The position numbers and the translations under genes were made by a program. Source: JABFRG01 sp038210445 (GTDB lineage: Bacteria; Myxococcota_A; Polyangia; Polyangiales; Polyangiaceae). From it: DNA of 64,000 bases. The stretch spans positions 62,001 through 126,000 of the forward strand of contig JBBQWQ010000008.1 of assembly GCA_038210445.1 (NCBI GenBank). The letters run 5' to 3'. Under the pieces are notes generated by a model. The model searched no databases and had not been told where the DNA came from. It worked only from the letters and a program-made list of their open reading frames with translations. This document shows positions 1-7,191 of the stretch, one piece after another. Within the stretch, counting starts at the first letter, position 1; the number at the start of each line of letters is the position of its first letter.

Positions 1-1
1 C

Positions 2-166
2 AGCCTGGGTGCCTGCAGCGGCACGGGCGATTGTGCCTCGGCCGGCACGGAGACCGTGTGCACGTCACGCCAGGGCTGCGCCTGGGACCCGAAGCAGTGT
101 ACCGGCAATGCCTCCTTGGCGTGCGACTTCACCGAGTTTGGCATCGTTCCAGGGTGCGCTCTGTAG
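2..166 (+). CDS. C-terminal end of a Cys-rich secreted protein (partial)
   Basis: The reading frame is open from the window edge to TAG at 164-166. It encodes 54 residues with regularly spaced cysteines (ACSGTGDCAS, VCTS, GCAW, QCTG, ACDF, GCAL). This is the tail of a secreted Cys-rich protein of the type common in myxobacteria. The N-terminus lies outside the window, so neither signal peptide nor family can be judged. No function is assigned. Confidence 0.6.
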   Translation, partial: SLGACSGTGDCASAGTETVCTSRQGCAWDPKQCTGNASLACDFTEFGIVPGCAL

Positions 167-194
167 CGAATTTGGTCGGCCTCGCGGGCGGGCG

Positions 195-200
195 TAGATT
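195..200 (+). promoter_or_regulatory. -10-like TAGATT, leaderless geometry
   Basis: TAGATT ends 6 nt before the ATG at 207. This is where a -10 box would place the transcript start at the start codon. No Shine-Dalgarno lies between. Confidence 0.45.
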
Positions 201-206
201 GCGGGA

Positions 207-827
207 ATGCGCGCCGTCCTCGCTTGCATTGCCTTGTGCGCGCCGCTCGCGTGCGCTGGCTCGCCGCCAGCGATGGCCCCGCGCGATCTGCCACCGGCAC
301 CCGCGGCGCCGGCGCCGACCGCGCTGCCACAAGAGGGCGCCGCAGCGGCAGGGACGTACCGCGATCCCGACGACGCGTTCGACGTGACGTTCCCCGCCGC
401 GCCGCACGTGCAGCAAGAAGACGAGCCCATCGCCGGGAGCCCCGGCGAGATGCGCTCTACCTTCCTCACCTGGTCCACCGACACGCGTCTGCTCATGGTG
501 GGCAAGCTCCGGCTCCTGCGCATCGAGCGCTACGACTGCGCCCGCGGCCTCACCGGCATGCGCGACCTGACGCTCCGCAACATGGGCTGCACCGCCACCG
601 CCGAGAAGCCCACGACCCTGGGGGGGCGCCCCGCGCTCGATGTCGAGTTCGTCTGTCAGAAGCGACCCTACCGCGGGCGCATGCGGGTGGCCTGCGACGC
701 ATCGGGCGTGGGAGCACGCCACGAGGCCATGGCCTACAGCGTCATGGCCATGGAGCAGACGGCGCAGTGGAACGACGCGGCCGCGCGCGCCTTCGTCGAC
801 GGGTTCCACCTCCACCCGCGCCCCTAA
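207..827 (+). CDS. Putative lipoprotein of unknown function
   Basis: A 206-residue protein with a short hydrophobic signal peptide ending in a lipobox-like LACAG, so probably lipid-anchored. A Pro/Ala-rich spacer of about 25 residues follows, then a domain with YRDPDDAFDVTFP, which resembles the start of 'PsbP-like' surface domains in other lipoproteins, though I cannot name the family. Several Cys residues (about 112, 132, 151) could form disulfides. The ATG sits 6 nt after TAGATT with no Shine-Dalgarno, suggesting a leaderless message. It stands alone between a Cys-rich gene and the HEAT-repeat operon. Export is fairly certain; function is unknown. Confidence 0.75.
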   Translation: MRAVLACIALCAPLACAGSPPAMAPRDLPPAPAAPAPTALPQEGAAAAGTYRDPDDAFDVTFPAAPHVQQEDEPIAGSPGEMRSTFLTWSTDTRLLMVGKLRLLRIERYDCARGLTGMRDLTLRNMGCTATAEKPTTLGGRPALDVEFVCQKRPYRGRMRVACDASGVGARHEAMAYSVMAMEQTAQWNDAAARAFVDGFHLHPRP

Positions 828-944
828 ACGTCGTTCCCGTCAGGGCGGCAGTTTCCACCCGTACTCTCCTTCACGCGCGCTCGTGCGCCCGACGCGAATT
901 CCGCGGATCCGGGCCTTCCGTTTGCGGTAACGTTCGCGGCCGTC

Positions 945-3593
945 ATGACCGAGCCGTCCCTCCACCATCCGCCTCCGTCCCGCGCGGGCAACCCGCCGCC
1001 GCCCGTCGCTCAATTCGCCAAGTGGCCCCCGGACGACGACGGCTTGCCGCCGGGTCCTGCGGACATTGGCAACCCTTACGGAGGTGGCGGCGGTGGCGGC
1101 GGCTATATGGGCGGTGGCGACGGCGAGTTCAAGAAGGGCGCGACCAAGCCCATCCTCATCGTCGTCGGCATGCTCATCGTGGCGGCCGGAATCGTCGTCG
1201 CGATCTTCGCGGTGAAGGGCGAGTCCGAGAAAATGGACGCGAAGAAGATCGCCTCCACCAAGCAAGAGCTCGCGCTCATGCCCAAAGACCAGCAGATTCC
1301 CAAGTGGCGCGAGTGGGCCGCCCGAGAAGACGTGCCGGAGCTCCGCCAGGAGGCCTTCGCGCAGCTCGCCTGGGCCAAAGATCCCCAAGGCCTCGACGAG
1401 ATCATCAAGGGTCTCGGCAGCGCCGACCACCGCATTCGCGGCACCGCCTCGCAGGCGCTCCTGGAGTACGGCTCGCCCATGGCCGACAAGGCCAAGGCCC
1501 CGCTCCTCAAGGCGCTCGCCGAATCCGACAACAGCGACGAGCCGCAAATCGCCTGGGCTCTCGCCACCCTCAAGGAGTCGTCGGCCTTCGATCGAGTCTT
1601 TGCAGTTTACAGCAAAGGATACCTGGCCAAGGTCCAGAAGATCGACGGCAGCCCGGCCTTCGACCCCGAGACCCTGGTGAACCTTTCGTCGCTCGACAAG
1701 CTCGCCACGCTCAAGGGCGACCCCAGCACCAGCGTGCGCCAGCTGGTTGCCACGGCGCTCTCGACCACCGGCGACGCCAAGTGGACCAATCAGCTCATCG
1801 ATCTGGTGAAGGACAAAGACGTCGAGGTCGCCCGCGAGGCCGCCATCGGCCTGGGGAAGATCGCCAACGAAGCCGCCATGGCGCCGCTCCTCGAGGCGCT
1901 CAGCAAGGCCGATAAAGACTCGCGCCAGAAGTTTCTCGAGGCGCTCCGCGACGGCGTCGGCGCCAAGGGCCTGGTCCTCGCCATCCGTAGCGTGACGCAC
2001 GAGAAGGCGGAGCGCGAGAAGCACCAGACCCGGGTCATCTTCGACATGCTGAAGGACCTGCACGATCCCCGCGGCGGCGATCTGCTCCTCCAGTACATTG
2101 CCACCAATCCCAAGCCCCACTGGAAGACCGAGGCCGCCTTCCGCCTCGCCGAGTCGGGCGACGTTCGCGCGGTGCCCGCGCTGGCCTGGCGCATGAAGCT
2201 CGACCCGCTCAAGATCTACAACCAGATCGACGATCCTGAGCTTCGTCAGGACGACAACGAGCGCGTGGTCTCGGCCCGTATGCTCGCCGACCTCGCGATC
2301 TTGAATCCCGACAAGAAGGTCGAGATCCTCAAAGAAGCCGAAGAGCCGGTGCTCTTCTGGATCTCCGACAAGCCGCAGCCGCACGCCAACGGCCTGCGCT
2401 TCCTGGTGGCCGCCGAGTCGAAGGCGGTCATGCCCAAGCTCATCAACTGGGCCGACCCGCACTCGGCGCTGCCCAACCCCGGCGCGCAGCCGCCGGTTCC
2501 GCTCGACTGGGAGACTTCGCAGAGCGCGCTCCGTTACCTCGGCTGGACCAAGGACCCGCGTGGCTGGTCCATCCTCGAGAAGCAGCTCACCCGCCAGGGC
2601 CAGAAGAAGTACGACGTCACCATGGAAGGCCTGCAGCAAGGCGGCCTCGCGGTGCTCGGGATGACCCTGCGCGCGCTGGGCTACGGCGCCGCCGACGGCT
2701 TCGCCCAGTGGGGCGACTCCAAGGCCTTCCCGCTCCTGGTCAAGTACATCGACGACAAGGAAGGCAACGAGCAGTCGCGCCTCGAGGCGTGCTTTGCCCT
2801 CTCCTGGGTGGCCACCGACGAACAGATGAAGGAAGTGGCCAAGAAGGTCCACGACCTCACCGCCACCGACCCGAAGACCACGCTCATTCGCAGCTGCTAC
2901 CTCGAGACCATGATTCACCGCCCGGTGCCCGAAGTGACCGGCCAGCTGGTCGACCTGCTCAAGGCCGACATGGAGCTCGACGTTCGCCATCAGGCGGCGC
3001 GCGCCATGGGCATCGGCGGCCTTTCGCCCTCCGCGGTGCCGCTCCTCATGGAAAAGCTGAAAGACCCGGCGGTGCGCTCCGACGCGGCGCTCGCGATTCT
3101 CATCGGCGCCGACACCGACACCGTGAAGCGCGCCATGGCTGTCTACAACGACGGCGGGCCCGACACGATGGAAGAGCTGAAGAGCATCTACAACGGCTCC
3201 TTCGGCTACTGGAGCGACAAGAACTACGAGAAGGGCGACGTCGCCCGCTGGGTGCAGAACGCCGAGGCGTGCGGCCGCGTGAAGGTTCGTGACGGCCTGC
3301 AAGACTGGCCCAAGGTGCTCCTCTCGCGCGCCCTCTCCGGCGACTTCGACAACGGCCCGCGGTCGATGACCCGCGTGCAGCTGCGCACGCGCCTCTATCG
3401 CGACGCCAAAGGTGGCGACGAAAAGAAGCGTGTCGAAGCCATCGCCATTCTTAAGTTCATGAAGGAGAAGGGCGTGCTCATGGCCCTGCGCACCGAGGAA
3501 GGTCCGTGGAAAGAGCTGGCTCGGCAGGCGTTCTTCGAGGTCATGAACCCCAAGGCGTTCGTCGACAGCCTCCCCGAAGCCCCGAAGAAGTGA
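945..3593 (+). CDS. HEAT-repeat protein with single N-terminal membrane anchor
   Basis: An 882-residue protein. Residues 1-65 are Pro- then Gly-rich and probably cytoplasmic. Residues about 68-90 (PILIVVGMLIVAAGIVVAIF) form one membrane helix. The rest is helical with recurring HEAT-type units, such as LRQEAFAQLAWAKDP, VAREAAIGLGKIANEAAM, VRHQAARAMGIGGL and VRSDAALAILIGAD. HEAT solenoids are protein-binding scaffolds, so this is probably a membrane-tethered scaffold facing the periplasm. No catalytic motif is visible. The stop codon overlaps the GTG start of the next lipoprotein gene, so the two are translationally coupled and probably act together. A TAACGT hexamer lies 11 nt before the start. 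The partner is unknown. Confidence 0.85.
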   Translation: MTEPSLHHPPPSRAGNPPPPVAQFAKWPPDDDGLPPGPADIGNPYGGGGGGGGYMGGGDGEFKKGATKPILIVVGMLIVAAGIVVAIFAVKGESEKMDAKKIASTKQELALMPKDQQIPKWREWAAREDVPELRQEAFAQLAWAKDPQGLDEIIKGLGSADHRIRGTASQALLEYGSPMADKAKAPLLKALAESDNSDEPQIAWALATLKESSAFDRVFAVYSKGYLAKVQKIDGSPAFDPETLVNLSSLDKLATLKGDPSTSVRQLVATALSTTGDAKWTNQLIDLVKDKDVEVAREAAIGLGKIANEAAMAPLLEALSKADKDSRQKFLEALRDGVGAKGLVLAIRSVTHEKAEREKHQTRVIFDMLKDLHDPRGGDLLLQYIATNPKPHWKTEAAFRLAESGDVRAVPALAWRMKLDPLKIYNQIDDPELRQDDNERVVSARMLADLAILNPDKKVEILKEAEEPVLFWISDKPQPHANGLRFLVAAESKAVMPKLINWADPHSALPNPGAQPPVPLDWETSQSALRYLGWTKDPRGWSILEKQLTRQGQKKYDVTMEGLQQGGLAVLGMTLRALGYGAADGFAQWGDSKAFPLLVKYIDDKEGNEQSRLEACFALSWVATDEQMKEVAKKVHDLTATDPKTTLIRSCYLETMIHRPVPEVTGQLVDLLKADMELDVRHQAARAMGIGGLSPSAVPLLMEKLKDPAVRSDAALAILIGADTDTVKRAMAVYNDGGPDTMEELKSIYNGSFGYWSDKNYEKGDVARWVQNAEACGRVKVRDGLQDWPKVLLSRALSGDFDNGPRSMTRVQLRTRLYRDAKGGDEKKRVEAIAILKFMKEKGVLMALRTEEGPWKELARQAFFEVMNPKAFVDSLPEAPKK

Positions 3594-4162
3594 AGCGCGC
3601 AACGGCCGTGGCCATCGCCTTCGTGGGCCTCTGGGCCTGCGGCGGCGGTGGTGGCGGCCCTCCGGCGACGGCGGTGAACGCCAAGAGCGTCCGTGCCGAC
3701 GGCATGGCGCTGATCATGGCCTGCACGCCCTCGGGCCCCGAACGCTGCTTCGACGCAGTGGACGACAACTGCAACGGGCTTATCGACGAGGGCTGCGGCG
3801 TGCCCACCGGCGTGCTGCAGTTCGTGGTGGCCTGGGGCGACAGCCCGGCCGACGTCGACCTCGCGCTCATGGACCCCACGGGCACACGCATTCACGAGGG
3901 CGCCCGCTCGCGCAACGGCTTCCGCCTCGACAAAGACTGCCCCAAAGAGGGCTGCTTCGGGCAGAACGTCGAGTCGGTGGTCTTCGACGGGAACGATCCG
4001 CCCAAAGGGCTCTACATCGTCGAGGTGAAGCTGGGCGAGCTCGCCGGCGCCCCACTGCCGGTGCGGGTGCGGCTTGGCGCCCGGGTGGGCACCCGCAGCT
4101 TTGGCGCCGAGCTCGAGCTCACCACCGCCGACGACAAGAAGACGCTCATGTTCGAGCTTTAG
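3590..4162 (+). CDS. Lipoprotein with MopE-type Cys motif and YfaP-like domain
   Basis: I chose GTG at 3590, overlapping the upstream stop (GTGA), because translation from there gives a lipoprotein signal (KRATAVAIAFVGLWACGGG). The 190-residue product then has CFDAVDDNCNGLIDEGCG. This is the D-x-NC-x-G-x-D-E-x-C pattern of the MopE-type metal-binding motif repeated in myxobacterial surface proteins, here in one copy. Next comes a beta domain containing ADVDLALMDPTG and PPKGLYIVEVKLGE, resembling DUF2135/YfaP-type domains of extracellular proteins. Coupling to the HEAT-repeat gene suggests a shared envelope complex. The motif is seen directly; metal binding is inferred from the family. Confidence 0.8.
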   Translation: MKRATAVAIAFVGLWACGGGGGGPPATAVNAKSVRADGMALIMACTPSGPERCFDAVDDNCNGLIDEGCGVPTGVLQFVVAWGDSPADVDLALMDPTGTRIHEGARSRNGFRLDKDCPKEGCFGQNVESVVFDGNDPPKGLYIVEVKLGELAGAPLPVRVRLGARVGTRSFGAELELTTADDKKTLMFEL

Positions 4163-4313
4163 CTAGGATTACGGGTTTCGTCTCCTCGTCGTCGAACCGT
4201 GCCGCTCGCATCTTCGCCTGGGTCGGCGCTGCGTTCATCGTAGACGCTTTGAGTCACGGCGTCGGCACGAACACGGTGCTTCACCTTCTTCACTCCGTCT
4301 AGCGTTCTCGGTC

Positions 4314-4319
4314 CATACT
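4314..4319 (+). promoter_or_regulatory. -10-like CATACT, leaderless geometry
   Basis: CATACT ends 6 nt before the GTG at 4326, matching the spacing seen at many other genes in the window. Confidence 0.4.
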
Positions 4320-4325
4320 CGGTCG

Positions 4326-5387
4326 GTGCACAACCCGAAGTTCCGAACTGCGTTCCTCACGACCCTACAGCGCCGCCGAGCGGGTGTGCTGCTTCTCGCC
4401 AGCGCGCTGCTTGGGGTAGGTTGCCGGAAGAAGCCGATGCCTGAGCGGGAGTCGCCTCCAGCGCCGGTGGCTTCGGCCTCGGCCACCGTTCAATCCTCCG
4501 CCGCACCGGCGGCGTTTGTTGCGCCTGCCGATTTGCCGGCAGGTGACACGTATCTCATTCTCAAGAGCTCGGGGGCCGTGCACATCGCCCCCAACGGCGT
4601 CGCGAAGAGTGAGAAAGTTTCAGCAGTCTACCGCAACACGGACGGCGTCCTGTACGGAACGACTTGGGAGAAGCTCTACCGCTACGACAAGAACAAGTGG
4701 ACCGAGGCCGTTACCTACGGGCCAAAAGCGAGTCTCGGTCTCGTTCTTGGCTCCGACATGCGCTTGTTCGTCGGCAGGGGCCCGTTGCCTCTTGTTGCCG
4801 CGCTCAACGACGAGCTGTGGACCGGAAAGATTCAGGAGCACATGGTGATGAGCGGGCGCAAGCTCGCGATGACCATGGGGGCCTTCGATGATGCGGGCAC
4901 AGTGTGGGGCTCCGGCATGACGAGCCGACTCTATCAACAAGACCCGTTCGCCAGCGAAGCCACCGAAGCGAAGTGGGGCCCCGTGCCGCTTCTGGCGGTC
5001 GCCACGCGTCCCGGCGGCGAGGTGTACGCGCTCACGACCAACGCGGTAGTGGTCAAGGCCCGGAACGCAACTCTTCCGAAGCGCATCGCCGTGCCCGGCG
5101 TCGCGGGCAAGGCCGACATGGAGGTTGGCGCGAACGGCACGGTCGTCGTTCGACCCGACCCCAATACTCTGATCTTCGTTTCTCCCGAGGGTGGCGTCGC
5201 CACCGTCAAGCAGGCCACCGAAGGCGCGTTCGGCGTAGATGGCCGAAGCCGAGTGTGGAATGCCGTCGGCGACGAAGTACGAATCATCACCGCGCAGGGC
5301 ACCGTCACCAGAAAGAAGCTGGGCAAGGTGCTGTCAAGCGCCGCCGTCCGAATCACCGTCTTCGACGGCGGCGCCGATATCAAGTAG
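4326..5387 (+). CDS. Putative lipoprotein with beta-propeller-like repeats
   Basis: A 353-residue protein starting at GTG. The N-terminus is basic then hydrophobic and ends in LLGVGCRKK, a good lipobox. An Ala/Pro/Ser spacer leads to repeated short segments of the type 'GVLYGTTWEKLYRYDKN', 'GEVYALTTNAVVV' and 'SRVWNAVGDEVRIIT'. These have the look of a small beta-propeller of YVTN/PQQ-like blades, but the repeats are too weak to name a family. Base composition is a little less GC-rich than neighbouring genes. It is a solitary gene. Downstream lies decayed sequence. Confidence 0.7.
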   Translation: MHNPKFRTAFLTTLQRRRAGVLLLASALLGVGCRKKPMPERESPPAPVASASATVQSSAAPAAFVAPADLPAGDTYLILKSSGAVHIAPNGVAKSEKVSAVYRNTDGVLYGTTWEKLYRYDKNKWTEAVTYGPKASLGLVLGSDMRLFVGRGPLPLVAALNDELWTGKIQEHMVMSGRKLAMTMGAFDDAGTVWGSGMTSRLYQQDPFASEATEAKWGPVPLLAVATRPGGEVYALTTNAVVVKARNATLPKRIAVPGVAGKADMEVGANGTVVVRPDPNTLIFVSPEGGVATVKQATEGAFGVDGRSRVWNAVGDEVRIITAQGTVTRKKLGKVLSSAAVRITVFDGGADIK

Positions 5388-5433
5388 GCCGCGCGCGGAA
5401 CGAGCTAGAGCCAAGCGCAAAAGTGCGCTCGGA

Positions 5434-5571
5434 CTACCCGCGCGGCCGCAGATCGGGCGCGGGAGCGGCCACGATGCTGTTGGCGCTGACGTCGCTGGTG
5501 ACAGTGCAGCCGGGCATAATCTTGCGGCGCGCACCGATGACGGGCGGCGTCCCCTCCCGTACACGGAGCTC
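5434..5571 (-). pseudogene. Remnant of a hexapeptide-repeat acyltransferase C-terminus
   Basis: Reading leftward, this stretch encodes VIGARRKIMPGCTVTSDV and ANSIVAAPAPDLR before TAG at 5434. The order matches the end of left-handed beta-helix acetyltransferases (typically VIGDNVWIG...ILPGVTIG...SIVAGNPAK). The upstream part and start are missing. In this frame the preceding bases belong to the neighbouring AraC remnant in a different phase. I infer gene decay. The resemblance is short, so an unrelated frame cannot be excluded. Confidence 0.4.
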
Positions 5572-5575
5572 GTGC

Positions 5576-5835
5576 CTATCGCCGCTTCTTCTCCGCCAGC
5601 TCACGGGGTGCGCGAGTATCCTGAGGCGGTAACGCCACTCTCGCATCTGCGCTGGGAGGCTTGCCAAACTTGCGGGCGTATTCGCGGCTGAACTGGGAGG
5701 GGCTCTCGTAGCCGACGTCGAAGGCGGCGCGCGAGACGCTGTGGGGCCCCGAGCGGAGGAGGCCTCGCGCTTCGGCGAGGTCATCGTCAAGGCCTTGAAG
5801 TGCTTGTGGACTTGGCGAACCAGTCTCCTACTTAC
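5576..5835 (-). pseudogene. AraC-family regulator remnant (HTH end, frameshifted)
   Basis: On the minus strand one frame reads RRLVRQVHKHFKALTMTSP, the conserved first helix-turn-helix of AraC regulators. The homology then jumps frame to DLAEARGLLRSGPHSVSRAA and FDVGYESPSQFSREYARKFG, the second HTH, ending at TAG (5576). About ten codons expected between (the 'LQYQKQLRL' segment) are missing, and the N-terminal effector domain is absent altogether. This is therefore a doubly damaged remnant. Its right edge abuts or slightly overlaps the stop of the epimerase gene, from which it may once have been cotranscribed. Confidence 0.7.
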
Positions 5836-6626
5836 GCGAGCGGAGCCATGCCCTCGCGAAACGTGGGGTACTGCAAAGCCACGCCCAGCACGTGGAGCGC
5901 GCGCCGGGCATCGACACGCCGGTCTGCGCGAAGCGTTTCGTGAACCTCTTCGAGCGGCGCGTACGGCGGAACCGGCACGTCCCACGCTTGGCAGATCCAC
6001 CGAACCACCTCGCCGTGGGGTGCCGGCGCTTCGTCGCCCACCACGAACGTCTCGCCGTGCACACTCCCCGCCGCCAGTGTCAGTGCCGCCAAGTCGCCCA
6101 CGTGGATGCGCGAGGTGTAGCGCGTGCCGTCGCCGGGAATGCGATGCTTGCCGGACACCACGCGCACGTGGAGGCCGCGCTCGGGGCCATAAATGCCCGG
6201 GCAACGCAGCACGGTCGCGCCCACCGCACGATAGGCGTCCTCCGCGGCCAAGCGCGCCGCGGCGCGCGGACTCGGCGCGTCGGGCAGCGGCGTCGCGTCG
6301 TCGAGGGTGCCCCGGCGGTCGTCGTACACGCCAGTGGTCGAGAGGTACGTGACCGCCGCCACGCCTCCGAGTGTGGGCGCGAGCGCGGCGTCGGTGCTGC
6401 CGTCGGGCGGGAACGTCACCACCACGTGGTCGCGCGCGCGCAGCCGCTCACGGAGGGCGACTTCCTGCACGTTCCCGCAGAACGCCTCGATGCCTTCGGC
6501 CGACAGTGCCGTCGCCCGCGCCGGGTCGCGGGTCGTGCCCAGCGCGCGCAGGCCCGTCGCCGCGGCGCGTCGCAAGATAGCGAGCCCCGAGTAGCCGGCG
6601 CCGAGAACGACGATGCGATCGATCAC
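5832..6626 (-). CDS. NAD(P)-dependent SDR/epimerase-like protein
   Basis: A 264-residue protein of the extended/atypical short-chain dehydrogenase type. The N-terminal Rossmann motif is VVLGAGYSGLAILRRA (G-x-G-x-x-G near residues 9-14). VAAVTYLSTTGVYDD and VLRCPGIYGPER match NAD-dependent epimerases (YeeZ/SDR_a5-like). The canonical Tyr-x-x-x-Lys is weak (VYDDRRG), as in several YeeZ-like members, so catalytic activity is uncertain. The start is GTG at 6626. It lies next to the AraC remnant and divergent-free from the small lipoprotein upstream. The substrate is unknown. Confidence 0.75.
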   Translation of the reverse strand: MIDRIVVLGAGYSGLAILRRAAATGLRALGTTRDPARATALSAEGIEAFCGNVQEVALRERLRARDHVVVTFPPDGSTDAALAPTLGGVAAVTYLSTTGVYDDRRGTLDDATPLPDAPSPRAAARLAAEDAYRAVGATVLRCPGIYGPERGLHVRVVSGKHRIPGDGTRYTSRIHVGDLAALTLAAGSVHGETFVVGDEAPAPHGEVVRWICQAWDVPVPPYAPLEEVHETLRADRRVDARRALHVLGVALQYPTFREGMAPLA

Positions 6627-6671
6627 GCGTTCTCAGGTAGCCGGCGCCGGGGCGATTGACCAGCGGGAGCG

Positions 6672-6932
6672 CTACTGCTTGGCCTTCAAGAGGCAACCGG
6701 TCGCGCCGGAGCAGTCCTTCGCGGAGTCGAGACAGGTCTTGATCTCGTCCTTGTTGGACGCGGTATCGGTCTTGGCGGGGTCGCACGTGACGGTGATGGT
6801 CACGCCGCCATCACCGCTTCCGCCGCTCGGACAGACCGACTTGAACTTGTCGCAGATCTCGGAGCCCGAGGGGGTGCTCGAACATGCAGCAGCGACGAAG
6901 GTAGCGAGCAGAAGGAACGCGATTTTTTTCAT
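6672..6932 (-). CDS. Small Cys-containing lipoprotein
   Basis: An 86-residue product with a textbook lipoprotein signal (MKKIAFLLLATFVAAACSS), followed by a short mature domain with six cysteines (ICDKFKSVC, VTCD, TCLDSAKDC, GCLLK). This is typical of small disulfide-rich envelope proteins in Polyangia. An AAGGG sequence lies upstream of the ATG. It has no recognisable family and sits 45 bp from the epimerase gene, reading the same way, so cotranscription is possible. Confidence 0.75.
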   Translation of the reverse strand: MKKIAFLLLATFVAAACSSTPSGSEICDKFKSVCPSGGSGDGGVTITVTCDPAKTDTASNKDEIKTCLDSAKDCSGATGCLLKAKQ

Positions 6933-7179
6933 GGGGGACCCTTGCGTGAAGTGAAGGAAAAGCCGAATCGCGCCGGCGAGGCCGGGAGCGAAGGACGCGG
7001 TTTAGACGGGCCTTCGGTTGAGGGATTCACCGGGCTCGGCAGTTTTTTCTGCGCGCCGCGCTCTGGCGGTGAGGGTCCATGGATCCAGGCACGCAGCGCC
7101 ATAAGCACCCCAGACTTCGTCGTAAGCCATTGAAAGGATTGGGTTAGACCACTTAGTGTGTACAGGTGCGACAATTGCT

Positions 7180-7185
7180 TACGTT
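7180..7185 (+). promoter_or_regulatory. -10-like TACGTT, leaderless geometry
   Basis: TACGTT ends 6 nt before the ATG at 7192, the start chosen for the PLD-fold lipoprotein. Confidence 0.45.
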
Positions 7186-7191
7186 GCCTTC

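Noticed and set aside
840..3602. A 920-codon open frame on the minus strand
   Set aside because: It lies opposite the HEAT-repeat gene, is His/Val/Leu/Arg-rich and has no family resemblance; it is a high-GC shadow.
5434..6204. One continuous minus-strand gene across the AraC and acyltransferase remnants
   Set aside because: The frame only joins pieces by chance; AraC homology switches frame inside it, and its right part is antisense-like within the epimerase gene.
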